Made by a program: the position numbers and the translations under genes. Shown here in pieces: positions 1-7,038 of a DNA stretch of 15,135 nucleotides. The first letter of the stretch is position 1, and every line of letters begins with the position of its first letter. The stretch is from an uncultured Collinsella sp. (GTDB taxonomy: Bacteria; Actinomycetota; Coriobacteriia; Coriobacteriales; Coriobacteriaceae): positions 1 to 15,135 of the forward strand of contig UROC01000047.1 of assembly GCA_900549345.1 (NCBI GenBank). The letters are read 5' to 3'. Below the pieces are notes generated by a model. The model saw nothing but the letters and a program-made list of their open reading frames with translations. It was not told the DNA's origin and did not search any database.

Positions 1-687
1 CTTCTTGGCGGTTTCCATCAGGGTCTCGCCGAAGTTGGGGGTGTGCTCCACGGCGCAGTTCATCTTGCCCTCGATCATAGCGTTGAACTCGCCCTTGGCG
101 GCGTCGATGGAGACGATGACGATGTCCTCACCGGGCTTCAGTCCGGCAGCCTCAATGGCCTGAATAGCGCCCAGAGCCATATCGCCGTTGCAGGAGAAGA
201 GAATATCGATCTTGTCCCCGTCGGACTTCAGGAAGGACTCCATGACCTCCATGCCCTTGGCACGGGTGTACTCACCGGTCTGGGAACAGATGACGTTGTA
301 CTTGCCGCTGTTGGGGGATTCGGCCATGGCATCGGTGAAGCCCTGCAGGCGGTCGGCGGCCACGGAGGAGCCGACCGTGCCCTCCAGAATCGCCACCTGG
401 AACTGATCGCCGCCGATCTTGACGCCATGGCCGCAGTCGATGACGGAGTCCTCGGGGTGGAACTTGCGGTTGGCGCGCTTGAACGGCTCGGAGACGCGCT
501 GCACGCGCTCGACGACGTCCATGGACTCGAGCAGGAATGGGTCGATCTTGGTCGTATCGCCCACCAGGCCGATGATCGTCTCGTTCTCGCCGCGCGAGAC
601 GTCGGTCTTCAGGCCCTTTTTCTCAATCCAGCTGACGATATGGCTGACGGCCTCGTCGCTGGCGCTCTGCTTTAAAATTGCAATCAT
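1..687 (-). CDS. Chimeric partial frame: DAHP synthase N-terminal domain joined in frame to a YtfQ-like sugar-binding protein
   Basis: Read leftward from ATG 687-685, the frame stays open for 229 codons to the window edge. Residues 1-99 match the N-terminal regulatory (ferredoxin-like) domain and linker of the AroF/AroG type of 3-deoxy-7-phosphoheptulonate synthase: start MIAILKQ, then IIGLVGD, RKFHPEDSVID (about 74-84) and VKIGGDQF (89-96). The catalytic barrel should follow, beginning with a GPCSVE-type motif, but it is absent. From about residue 100 the sequence is a sugar ABC-transporter binding protein of the YtfQ/RbsB group: LEGTVGSSVAADR (101-113), TRAKGMEVMESF (141-152), GAIQAIEAAGLKPG, a SIDA motif near 193, VEHTPN (213-218). 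That half has no signal peptide or lipobox, so the product could not work as a secreted binding protein, nor as DAHP synthase. A GAGGTGAG Shine-Dalgarno lies about 10 bases before the start. Junction near 385-400. Family calls are from recognition; assembly error or recombination scar is most likely. Confidence 0.8.
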   Translation of the reverse strand, partial: MIAILKQSASDEAVSHIVSWIEKKGLKTDVSRGENETIIGLVGDTTKIDPFLLESMDVVERVQRVSEPFKRANRKFHPEDSVIDCGHGVKIGGDQFQVAILEGTVGSSVAADRLQGFTDAMAESPNSGKYNVICSQTGEYTRAKGMEVMESFLKSDGDKIDILFSCNGDMALGAIQAIEAAGLKPGEDIVIVSIDAAKGEFNAMIEGKMNCAVEHTPNFGETLMETAKK

Positions 688-697
688 GGTGTGCCTC

Positions 698-760
698 TCA
701 CCTCGATGGATAACCCTTGCAAAAACGGCCCGCATCGCGAGCCGTGTATATATGGTGCAT
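698..760 (-). CDS. Possible 20-codon leader peptide upstream of the DAHP-synthase start
   Basis: On the minus strand an ATG at 760-758 opens a 20-codon frame ending at TGA 700-698, ten bases before the ATG at 687. It reads M-H-H-I-Y-T-A-R-D-A-G-R-F and onward, with tyrosine at codons 5 and 17 and phenylalanine at codon 13. The frame spans the terminator hairpin at 721-745. There is no Shine-Dalgarno, but the candidate promoter would start transcription within a few bases of the ATG, so it could be leaderless. Tyr and Phe codons before an aromatic-pathway gene fit a translation-coupled leader, but a frame this short can arise by chance. Confidence 0.3.
   Translation of the reverse strand: MHHIYTARDAGRFCKGYPSR
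721..745 (-). terminator. Intrinsic terminator/attenuator hairpin in the DAHP-synthase leader
   Basis: On the minus strand, ACGGCTCGC (745-737) pairs with GCGGGCCGT (733-725) through nine pairs, one of them a U-G wobble, around a GAT loop. It is followed by a run of T (721-725). It points into the gene starting at 687 and lies after the candidate promoter, so it is placed as an attenuator rather than an end-of-gene terminator. The plus strand has no T run after the hairpin. Confidence 0.6.
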
Positions 761-765
761 GAGAG

Positions 766-798
766 TTTATACTATCTGATTCGCTTTTGCCTTCTAAA
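766..798 (-). promoter_or_regulatory. Candidate promoter for the minus-strand aromatic gene
   Basis: On the minus strand a -10-like TAGTATAAA run (774-766) is preceded by TTTAGA (798-793). With TAGTAT as the -10, the spacer is 18 bases. With TATAAA it would be 21. Either choice places the transcription start close to the ATG at 760. Both hexamers match consensus only partly. Confidence 0.35.
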
Positions 799-850
799 GT
801 GAGCCGTTGCGCCGCGTCTTCCCCGGAATTGCAAAGCTTTTTCTTTTATT

Positions 851-880
851 TTGATAGCCCGTGGTGCACTTGGGTATAAT
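851..880 (+). promoter_or_regulatory. Promoter of the tRNA-Arg gene
   Basis: TTGATA at 851-856 and a perfect TATAAT at 875-880 are separated by 18 bases. This puts the transcription start about five bases before the mature tRNA 5' end at 892. It is close to the housekeeping sigma-70 consensus. Confidence 0.8.
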
Positions 881-891
881 GCCAACCGTTG

Positions 892-968
892 GCCCTATTA
901 GCTCAGGGGATTAGAGCGTCTGCCTCCGGAGCAGAAGGCCGTTGGTTCGAATCCAACATGGGGCACCA
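892..968 (+). tRNA. tRNA-Arg, anticodon CCG
   Basis: The full cloverleaf can be folded by hand. The acceptor GCCCTAT (892-898) pairs with ATGGGGC (958-964), with one U-G pair. The D stem is GCTC/GAGC. The anticodon stem TCTGC/GCAGA encloses the loop CTCCGGA, giving anticodon CCG, which reads the arginine codon CGG. The T stem GTTGG/CCAAC holds the loop TTCGAAT. The discriminator base is A and the 3' CCA is encoded (966-968). The gene is flanked by its own promoter and terminator, so it is probably transcribed alone. Confidence 0.95.
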
Positions 969-979
969 TCGAACGTAAG

Positions 980-1014
980 ACCGTCCGAACCTCGCATGGT
1001 CCGGGCGGTTTTTC
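980..1014 (+). terminator. Rho-independent terminator after tRNA-Arg
   Basis: ACCGTCCGAACC (980-991) pairs with GGTCCGGGCGGT (998-1009) around the loop TCGCAT, with one U-G wobble and one A-C mismatch. It is followed by a T run to 1013. It ends about 30 bases before the start chosen for the ATPase gene. Confidence 0.85.
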
Positions 1015-1044
1015 TTATACCGACGCGACGTGATGGGACGTGGT

Positions 1045-3762
1045 ATGGCAGCAACGGATATCGAGCGCGGACTCTCGACCGCCGAGGTCGAGGAGCGCAT
1101 CGCCGCCGGTAAGATCAACCGCAACATGGAGCTCAAGACCAAGTCGGTCAAAGAGCTCATCATCGAGAACCTCTGCACGCTGTTCAATTTGATCAACGTG
1201 ATCTTGGCGTTCCTGGTCATTTTGACCGGTTCGTTTAAGAATCTGACGTTCCTGTTCGTGGTGTTCCTCAATACCGCTATTGGCGTCATTCAGTCCATGC
1301 GTTCCAAGAAGATGGTCGATAAGCTTACGCTGCTGACCTCCAAGAAGGCCATCGCGGTGCGCGACGGTGCCGAGGTGGAGCTCGACCTGGACCAGATCGT
1401 GCTCGACGACATCATCCGCCTGGGGCGCGGCGACCAGATTCCCGCTGACGCCGTGGTGGTTTCCGGCGAGGCGCTCGTGAACGAGAGCCTGTTGACGGGC
1501 GAGAGCGACCTTATTAAGAAACAGCCCGGTTCCGAGCTCATGAGCGGCAGCTTTATCGACTCGGGCCTGCTGCGCGCCCGCGTGATCCATGTCGGCGCCG
1601 ACAACTACGTGGCCAAAATTAATAACGAGGCCAAGTACGTCAAAAAGGTCAATTCCGAGATCATGAACGCGCTTAATGCCATCGTGCGCTTTGCGAGCAT
1701 TATCATGATCCCGCTCGGTTTGGCGTTGTTTGCCTCGAGTGTGAGCGAGCTGTGGGATGCCGCGGGAACTCCAGGCGATAGCGCGCTTTCGTGGTGCTTT
1801 TCCGAGCTGTTGGCTGGTCATGTACCTTCGTCGGCGCTGCTGTCCACGGTGGGCGCCCTGCTGGGCATGATCCCGCAAGGCCTGGTGCTGCTGACCTCGT
1901 CGGTGCTCGCCATCGCCACGGTGCGCCTGGCCCGCCGCAAGGTACTCGCGCAGCAGCTCTACTGCATTGAGACGCTCGCGCGCGTCGACGTGCTGTGCCT
2001 GGACAAGACGGGCACCATCACGTCGGGCCGCATGGAGGTCGAGGGTACCTATCCGCTGCCGGTCGAGGGTATGGGTGCGGGGGAGGGCGACGCCGCCGTT
2101 CCCGTCGATACCACGGTGCTCGATTTTGCGCTGGCTAACGTCGCACGTGCGACCTCGGCCGATGCCAACGAGACCTGTCAGGCGCTGCTCAACTATTACG
2201 CCGACCGTCCGGTCGAGGTGTCTGAGCCGCTGTCGGTCATTCCGTTCTCGTCCTCCAAAAAGTGGAGTGGCGCTTCGTTTGCGCAGGGCTCCTATGTGAT
2301 GGGCGCTGCGCAGTTTGTGCTTTCGGAGCGTGCGTTTTCGCAGGTCGAGAACCGTGTCGCCGAGCTTGCCGATACCTGCCGCGTGCTCGTGGTGGCGCGC
2401 GTGGACGGCTTTACGCCCGATGGCGATATGGTGGGCGAGGCCGAGCCCGTGGGCTTTGTGACCATCCGCGACGAGATCCGTACCTCGGCGGCCGAGACCA
2501 TCGGCTACTTTAACGAGCAGGGCGTGACCCTCAATGTGATCAGTGGCGACGACCCGCGTACGGTGTCGTCGATCGCGCGCGTGGTGGGCGTGCCGGGGGC
2601 GGACGCTTATGTGGACGCCACGACGCTCGATACGCCGGCCAAGCTCGATGCCGCAGTGGACCGCTACCATGTCTTTGGTCGTGTGACCCCGCAGCAGAAG
2701 CGCGAGCTCGTGCAGGCGCTCAAGCGCCGCGAGCACACCGTGGCCATGACGGGCGACGGCGTCAACGACGTGTTGGCGCTCAAGGAGGCCGACTGCTCCG
2801 TCGCCATGGCGGCCGGCTCCGATGCCGCGCGCAACGTGGCCGAGATCGTGCTCGTCGACAACGACTTTGCCTCGATGCCCGCCGTGGTGGCCGAAGGCCG
2901 TCGCTCCATCAACAACCTGCAGCGTTCGGCTTCGCTGTTCTTGACCAAGACGCTGTTCTCGATGGGCCTGGCGGCGCTGTGCATCGCGCTGCCGCCGTAC
3001 CCTTTCGAGCCGATTCAGATGACGCTCATCAACTTCTTCTGCATCGGCGCGCCGGGCTTTGTGTTGGGCCTGGAGCCCAACAATGCTCGCGTGAAGGGTG
3101 CGTTTTTGACCAACGTGCTCAAGCGTGCACTGCCGGCGTCGATTGCGGTCATTTTGGCTGCGGCGCTCGATATCTTTGTGGCGCGCGTGTTCGGCTTTAA
3201 CCAGCTCACGCTGTCTACGATGTGCCTACTTACGTCGTGCGCGGCGAGCGTCAGCCTGATCTGGCGAATCTCGCAGCCCCTCACGCCCTTACGTGTGGTG
3301 CTCTTTGTGTTTGTAGTCGCCGGCATCTTGGTAGGCGTTATCGGATTCCCGGAGCTGCTGTCTATTGCCAATCTGACGATGGGTCAGATGGTTTTCTTGG
3401 CTGCCATCGTGGTCTTTACCTGCTCGGTGTTCTTTAAGCTCGCCACGATGATGGATTCGCTCAGGCCGCGTCGTCGTCATGCCGCAACTGGTTTTGGCCG
3501 CGGTGTGCGCGTCCGCCTGGGTCGCGGTGGCGGCAAGGTGAGCTCGACGGGTTCGACGGCGGAGCGTTTTGCCAAGCGCGTCGCCGCCGACATGGCGCAG
3601 CGCCGTGAGGCGCGCACCGTTCGTGAGGCCGAGGCCCGCGCACTCGAGGGCGTGGCCCAGGCCCAGCCCAAGAAAAAGAAGAGTACCGGAGCCAAGCGCT
3701 CTCGCGTAACCAAGTCCGCCCAAGGCATCAAAGTCTCGATGCCAAGCAAAAAGAAGAAGTAA
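1045..3762 (+). CDS. CtpE-like cation-translocating P-type ATPase with a basic C-terminal tail
   Basis: This is an integral membrane pump that couples ATP hydrolysis to cation export, probably Ca2+ by similarity to mycobacterial CtpE; the ion is inferred. From ATG 1045 it is 905 residues. In order it shows: two membrane segments (about 43-85); the actuator TGES at 151-154; two more segments (about 213-295) with PQGL at 277-280 where many relatives have PEGL; the phosphorylation site DKTGT with Asp320; the hinge TGDGVND at 569-575; and six C-terminal segments. All catalytic motifs are intact. ATG 1045 was chosen because GGGA lies six bases upstream. GTG 1030 and ATG 1033 are in frame but lack a Shine-Dalgarno; a TTATAC at 1015-1020 could allow leaderless starts there. 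About 30 of the last 97 residues are Lys or Arg, ending in KKKK, which is not usual for the family. Confidence 0.9.
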   Translation: MAATDIERGLSTAEVEERIAAGKINRNMELKTKSVKELIIENLCTLFNLINVILAFLVILTGSFKNLTFLFVVFLNTAIGVIQSMRSKKMVDKLTLLTSKKAIAVRDGAEVELDLDQIVLDDIIRLGRGDQIPADAVVVSGEALVNESLLTGESDLIKKQPGSELMSGSFIDSGLLRARVIHVGADNYVAKINNEAKYVKKVNSEIMNALNAIVRFASIIMIPLGLALFASSVSELWDAAGTPGDSALSWCFSELLAGHVPSSALLSTVGALLGMIPQGLVLLTSSVLAIATVRLARRKVLAQQLYCIETLARVDVLCLDKTGTITSGRMEVEGTYPLPVEGMGAGEGDAAVPVDTTVLDFALANVARATSADANETCQALLNYYADRPVEVSEPLSVIPFSSSKKWSGASFAQGSYVMGAAQFVLSERAFSQVENRVAELADTCRVLVVARVDGFTPDGDMVGEAEPVGFVTIRDEIRTSAAETIGYFNEQGVTLNVISGDDPRTVSSIARVVGVPGADAYVDATTLDTPAKLDAAVDRYHVFGRVTPQQKRELVQALKRREHTVAMTGDGVNDVLALKEADCSVAMAAGSDAARNVAEIVLVDNDFASMPAVVAEGRRSINNLQRSASLFLTKTLFSMGLAALCIALPPYPFEPIQMTLINFFCIGAPGFVLGLEPNNARVKGAFLTNVLKRALPASIAVILAAALDIFVARVFGFNQLTLSTMCLLTSCAASVSLIWRISQPLTPLRVVLFVFVVAGILVGVIGFPELLSIANLTMGQMVFLAAIVVFTCSVFFKLATMMDSLRPRRRHAATGFGRGVRVRLGRGGGKVSSTGSTAERFAKRVAADMAQRREARTVREAEARALEGVAQAQPKKKKSTGAKRSRVTKSAQGIKVSMPSKKKK

Positions 3763-3816
3763 CTACGCGCCCTGGCGATGTTGAATTGGTGCCTTGCTCC
3801 TGTGGGGCCGTGGCGA

Positions 3817-3825
3817 TGTTATGCT
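3817..3825 (+). promoter_or_regulatory. Candidate extended -10 promoter of the zinc-ribbon gene
   Basis: TG at 3817-3818, one base, then TATGCT at 3820-3825 form an extended -10 element about 40 bases before the GTG start. No convincing -35 is visible; the nearest is TTGCTC at 3794-3799 with a 20-base spacer. The TGGCGATGTT overlapping it (3811-3820) also occurs at 3773-3782. Confidence 0.4.
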
Positions 3826-3865
3826 CTAACCTCGATTATTTGAATTGCTTCGAAAAGAGGATGCC

Positions 3866-5008
3866 GTGATCTGCCCGCATTGCCTTAAGACTATCGAGGA
3901 CGGCGCCTCGTTCTGCCCCTACTGCAACGCCTATGTGGGTCCGGGCGATGGTCCCGAGCACACCGAGTTCGTGTTCTGTGAGGGCTGCGGTGCCCGTCTT
4001 TCTCCGCATGATCGTACGTGCCCCAAATGCGGACGCCCCGCTCCGGGTATCCTCTCCGAGGATGCGGCAGCATCCGACCTGGCAGCGGGCCGCACGGCGG
4101 GCTTTCCGCGCCTAACGCAAGAGCAGATCGATACCGAGGTGCCGCATGCGCCGGCCTCTGCCGCTGCGGTGCTTTCGGACGCCGCCGACCCCAATGAGAC
4201 CTGCGTGCTGCCGGCTTTCGATAAGGATTTCGGTATCCCCAAGGTCGATATTCCCACGCCCGTTTCCCTGCATGACGATGCTCAAAAACCCAAGCGCAAG
4301 GTGCACCCCGACGAGGACGCCTATCACAAGCATAAGCGTCATATTCCCAAGCCGCTCATTATCATCGCGGTCCTTGCCGTCGTGTGCGGTGGTGCCTATT
4401 GGTTCGTGACGACCGATCCCATGGGTGTTATGCCTGGCTTCTACGACCAGTTTGGCCAAGCTGCACAAACCACCTTCCCCACGCGTCAAAAGGGCGAGGC
4501 GACTGAGGACGATACCAAGCAGGGCGATTCTGCCGAGGTGGTTCAGGAAGAAACCGTGCTCACCGATGATCAGCTCTATACCAGGCTCGACGGTCTGTAT
4601 CAGACCATCGTGTCCTACGCTGACGAGGACCAGATCGGCGAGGTCATCGATTCCTTTAACAACGGTTATCTCCGAACGCCGCTGTCCACCCGTCAGGAGC
4701 TGTCGCAGAGTGCCTACGCCCTGCGCGACCAGATCAAAAAGACGCAAGATGAGCTCAACAACCTGAAAGTACAGGACGATACGGTCTATGCGGATGACAT
4801 CGCCCACTTAAAGCAGCTTGCCGAGTGGATGTATGAGCGCGTCGACGTGATCTGCCAGAGCTGGGATATCTCGCTGGCCATTCCCGATGGCGAGTCGATG
4901 AGTTCCCACCAAAGCGAGATCCTGGCGCCCATCGCGCAGGGCGGCAACAGCGCGCTGAACCAGTACGATGCCAATGTGGGTTCCTGGAAGCCGCAGCAGC
5001 GTTCCTAA
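3866..5008 (+). CDS. Membrane protein with two N-terminal zinc ribbons, function unknown
   Basis: The GTG at 3866 is chosen because AGAGG sits five bases before it; a TTG at 3845 is in frame but lacks such a site. The 380-residue product begins with two zinc ribbons: Cys3/Cys6 with Cys17/Cys20, then Cys38/Cys41 with Cys52/Cys55. A low-complexity, Pro/Asp-rich linker follows, then a basic stretch (KHKRH) and one membrane segment at about 164-184. Positive-inside orientation puts the ribbons in the cytoplasm and the C-terminal ~195 residues outside. The outer part is acidic at first, then predicted helical, with heptad-like stretches. I do not recognise the outer domain. The layout resembles other bacterial zinc-ribbon membrane proteins suspected of sensing or scaffolding. 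It appears to be transcribed alone, since the next gene has its own promoter. Confidence 0.75.
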   Translation: MICPHCLKTIEDGASFCPYCNAYVGPGDGPEHTEFVFCEGCGARLSPHDRTCPKCGRPAPGILSEDAAASDLAAGRTAGFPRLTQEQIDTEVPHAPASAAAVLSDAADPNETCVLPAFDKDFGIPKVDIPTPVSLHDDAQKPKRKVHPDEDAYHKHKRHIPKPLIIIAVLAVVCGGAYWFVTTDPMGVMPGFYDQFGQAAQTTFPTRQKGEATEDDTKQGDSAEVVQEETVLTDDQLYTRLDGLYQTIVSYADEDQIGEVIDSFNNGYLRTPLSTRQELSQSAYALRDQIKKTQDELNNLKVQDDTVYADDIAHLKQLAEWMYERVDVICQSWDISLAIPDGESMSSHQSEILAPIAQGGNSALNQYDANVGSWKPQQRS

Positions 5009-5046
5009 AATTAGTTCGCCATAGTCGGCATAACCTACGTGCGCAA

Positions 5047-5076
5047 TTGATGTAAACCCGTGCTTATTGCTACAAT
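5047..5076 (+). promoter_or_regulatory. Promoter of the cyclophilin-TPR gene pair
   Basis: TTGATG at 5047-5052 and TACAAT at 5071-5076 are 18 bases apart, close to the sigma-70 consensus. The predicted transcription start near 5083 gives a leader of about 33 bases containing the AGGAAGG ribosome site at 5103-5109. Confidence 0.7.
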
Positions 5077-5115
5077 TCGTACAAATATGCTTTAAACGCA
5101 CGAGGAAGGAACCAC

Positions 5116-5658
5116 ATGTTTGGTTTTAAGAAAGAGCTCTACACGCCCGAGTATCAGCTTGTCGGCGACGAGTGCGCCGTAATCGAGACGTCGAAGGGTA
5201 CCATCAAGGTCAAGTTTGACGGCGAGGGCGCTCCCATTCATGTCGCGAACTTCTGCGAGCTTTCCACGATGGGCTTCTATGATGGCCTTAAGTTCCATCG
5301 CTATGTGCCCGGTTTTGTTATCCAGGGCGGCGACCCCAATACCCGCGACATGTCCGGCGCCGACGTCGCTGCCGGTCTTGAGGGCCCCGACGGTATGCCC
5401 GGCACCGGTGGCCCCGGCTACTGCATCAAGGGCGAGTTTGCCACCAATCCGCGCAACAGCCATGTCGATGGCGCCCTTGCCATGGCACGCTCCATGGACC
5501 CCGATTCCGCGGGTTCGCAGTTCTACTTCTGCCTGGGTGCCCAGCATAACCTCGATTCCGGTTACACCGTCTTTGGTACCACGGTCGAGGGTCTCGATGT
5601 GATTTCGCAGCTGCGTGCCGGCGACGAGATCGTCCATGTCGAGATCGTTCACGAGTAA
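5116..5658 (+). CDS. Cyclophilin-type peptidyl-prolyl cis-trans isomerase
   Basis: A 180-residue single-domain cyclophilin that catalyses cis-trans isomerisation of Xaa-Pro bonds during protein folding. The family core is visible: GFYDGLKFHR with the catalytic-type FHR at 60-62, VIQGGD at 69-73, ALAMARS, then GSQFYFCL at 133-140 and a VFG segment near the end. There is no signal peptide or membrane segment, so it should be cytoplasmic. About 30 residues before the core are specific to this protein. The ATG start has AGGAAGG six bases upstream. It ends 11 bases before the TPR gene, so the two are probably co-transcribed. Family assignment is firm; client proteins are unknown. Confidence 0.93.
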   Translation: MFGFKKELYTPEYQLVGDECAVIETSKGTIKVKFDGEGAPIHVANFCELSTMGFYDGLKFHRYVPGFVIQGGDPNTRDMSGADVAAGLEGPDGMPGTGGPGYCIKGEFATNPRNSHVDGALAMARSMDPDSAGSQFYFCLGAQHNLDSGYTVFGTTVEGLDVISQLRAGDEIVHVEIVHE

Positions 5659-5669
5659 AGGGGACTTCC

Positions 5670-6974
5670 TTGAATAGCCAGCTGATCCAACAGGGCCGCG
5701 CCGCTTACCGCGCGGGTGATTTTTCTGCTGCAGCCCAGATGCTTGGGGCGGCAAAGACTCCCGATGAGATTATGGGCGAGGCCGATCACCTTCGTGGCAA
5801 CGCCTTGATGCACCTGGGCATGTATGCCGAGGCCGCCGAGGCCTATGCCGCCGCCCTCAACGACGGTACCTACGGCAAGCGCGGCGCGCTGCTCACCAAC
5901 CGCGGCAAGGCGCTCGCCGCCGTGGGCGACTACACGACGGCCGCTCAGGCTTTCTCTGCCGCTACGCAGGATGCTTCCTATGCCACGCCGTTCAAGGCCT
6001 ATCTGGGCCTGGGCAATGCGCTGTTCCAGTCGGGCGACTATGCCAACGCGGGAACCGCCTTCCGTCAGGCTGCCATCGACGGCGCCAATCCGGCTCCTGC
6101 CGCCGCACTCGGCGAGCTCGGTCGCTGCTTCATTAAGCTCGGCCGTCCGGCGGATGCCGTGGAGACTTACCGCACGGCTATCGACTTTGCCGGCCCCCGC
6201 GACGACACGCGTGCGCTCAACGCCGGCATGGGTCAGGCGCTTTCTGCCGCCGGCCGTCCCTCCGACGCACTCGACGCCTTTAATGCCGCTACTGCCGATG
6301 GCATCTACCAGCTCACCTCCGAGCAGGCCGATGAGCTTGCCCGCGTGCAGGATTCGCTTGCCGCGCTGTCTGCCCAGACGGCTATGGCCACGGCTCCGGC
6401 GCCCGCGATGGACGCTCCTGCCGTCGATCCGCTCGATCCTACGGGCGCGACCGGTCAGTTTATGCCTGATCCCTCGGACACCGGCTTCTTTACGCTGTCC
6501 GAGTCCGAGATGGTCCAGCAGGACCGTCAGGATCGTAAACAGGCCAAGGTCCGTCGTCGCCATCGCCATACGGGTCTCAAAGTCTTCATCGTGCTGCTTC
6601 TGCTTATTTTGATCGCCGCGGGCGGTCTGGGCTTTGCCTACACGCGCGGCTTTGGCTTCCCGTCTCAGGAGTCTGTCGTTACCGATCTGTTCCAGGCTGC
6701 CGGCGACGGTGACACCGCAAAGGCCGAGTCTTGTCTGGCCTCGAGCCTGTCCGAGGACGCTAAGTCGATGATCATCTCCTCGATTCCGCAGGGTGCCACC
6801 GTGTCCGTCGAGGGCATGGATCAGTCCATGACCGAGACGACCGCTAAGGTGAAGGCATCGCTGTCCAAGGGCGGCGAGCAGGACTACACCGTCAAATTCG
6901 TGCGCTCCGACAACCATATCGGCTGGGCCGTTTCCTCGCTCGATATGGATTTCTCGGCTGCTGACAACCAGTAG
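5670..6974 (+). CDS. TPR-repeat protein with one membrane segment and an outer C-terminal domain
   Basis: Start TTG at 5670, with AGGGGA five bases upstream. The 434-residue product has an Ala/Gly/Tyr-rich helical-repeat region (about residues 1-230) of tetratricopeptide type, with phrases such as GRAAYRAGDFSAAAQML and YLGLGNALFQSGDYANAG, a protein-protein interaction scaffold. An Ala/Pro linker follows, then a basic patch (KVRRRHRH) and a membrane segment at about 304-324. The last ~110 residues, lying outside the membrane by the positive-inside rule, resemble a small lipoprotein-like DUF4878-type fold: a helix with AAGDGDTAKAESCL, then beta strands. That last comparison is weak. It follows the cyclophilin by 11 bases and precedes the rod-shape operon after a hairpin. 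Specific function unknown; a membrane-anchored assembly or stress-related scaffold is a guess. Confidence 0.8.
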   Translation: MNSQLIQQGRAAYRAGDFSAAAQMLGAAKTPDEIMGEADHLRGNALMHLGMYAEAAEAYAAALNDGTYGKRGALLTNRGKALAAVGDYTTAAQAFSAATQDASYATPFKAYLGLGNALFQSGDYANAGTAFRQAAIDGANPAPAAALGELGRCFIKLGRPADAVETYRTAIDFAGPRDDTRALNAGMGQALSAAGRPSDALDAFNAATADGIYQLTSEQADELARVQDSLAALSAQTAMATAPAPAMDAPAVDPLDPTGATGQFMPDPSDTGFFTLSESEMVQQDRQDRKQAKVRRRHRHTGLKVFIVLLLLILIAAGGLGFAYTRGFGFPSQESVVTDLFQAAGDGDTAKAESCLASSLSEDAKSMIISSIPQGATVSVEGMDQSMTETTAKVKASLSKGGEQDYTVKFVRSDNHIGWAVSSLDMDFSAADNQ

Positions 6975-6996
6975 TGACCTTATGGGATTTAGCTTT

Positions 6997-7029
6997 GCCC
7001 GGCGCTTCACCGCAAGTGAGGTGCCGGGC
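6997..7029 (+). terminator. Long hairpin between the TPR gene and mreB, probable weak terminator
   Basis: GCCCGGCGCTTCAC (6997-7010) pairs along its whole length with GTGAGGTGCCGGGC (7016-7029), with two G-U wobbles, around a CGCAA loop. This is a 14-base-pair stem. Only TT follows, so it lacks the T run of a classical terminator. It could be a weak terminator, a Rho-associated stabilising hairpin or an mRNA processing site. Confidence 0.5.
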
Positions 7030-7038
7030 TTGCGCTAG

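Noticed and set aside
43..675. Plus-strand open frame of 210 codons at the left edge
   Set aside because: It mirrors the minus-strand frame, which shows two recognisable protein families. The plus-strand translation has none.
881..893. Short inverted repeat GCCAA/TTGGC at the tRNA transcription start
   Set aside because: Only five base pairs, partly made of the tRNA 5' end, with no further support as an operator.
1870..1884. PQGL in place of PEGL in the ATPase as a possible inactivating change
   Set aside because: Phosphorylation site, TGES and hinge motifs are intact, and variation at this position may reflect ion specificity. It is not evidence of a broken gene.
1015..2736. Long minus-strand open frame of 573 codons opposite the P-type ATPase
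   Set aside because: It is His/Arg/Asp-rich and lies antisense to a gene with all catalytic motifs. In high-GC DNA such antisense frames are a codon-bias by-product. No recognisable domain.
5649..7010. Minus-strand open frame of 453 codons opposite the TPR gene
   Set aside because: Gly/Arg/His-rich composition typical of an antisense shadow. The sense strand carries repeats, a membrane segment and a ribosome site.
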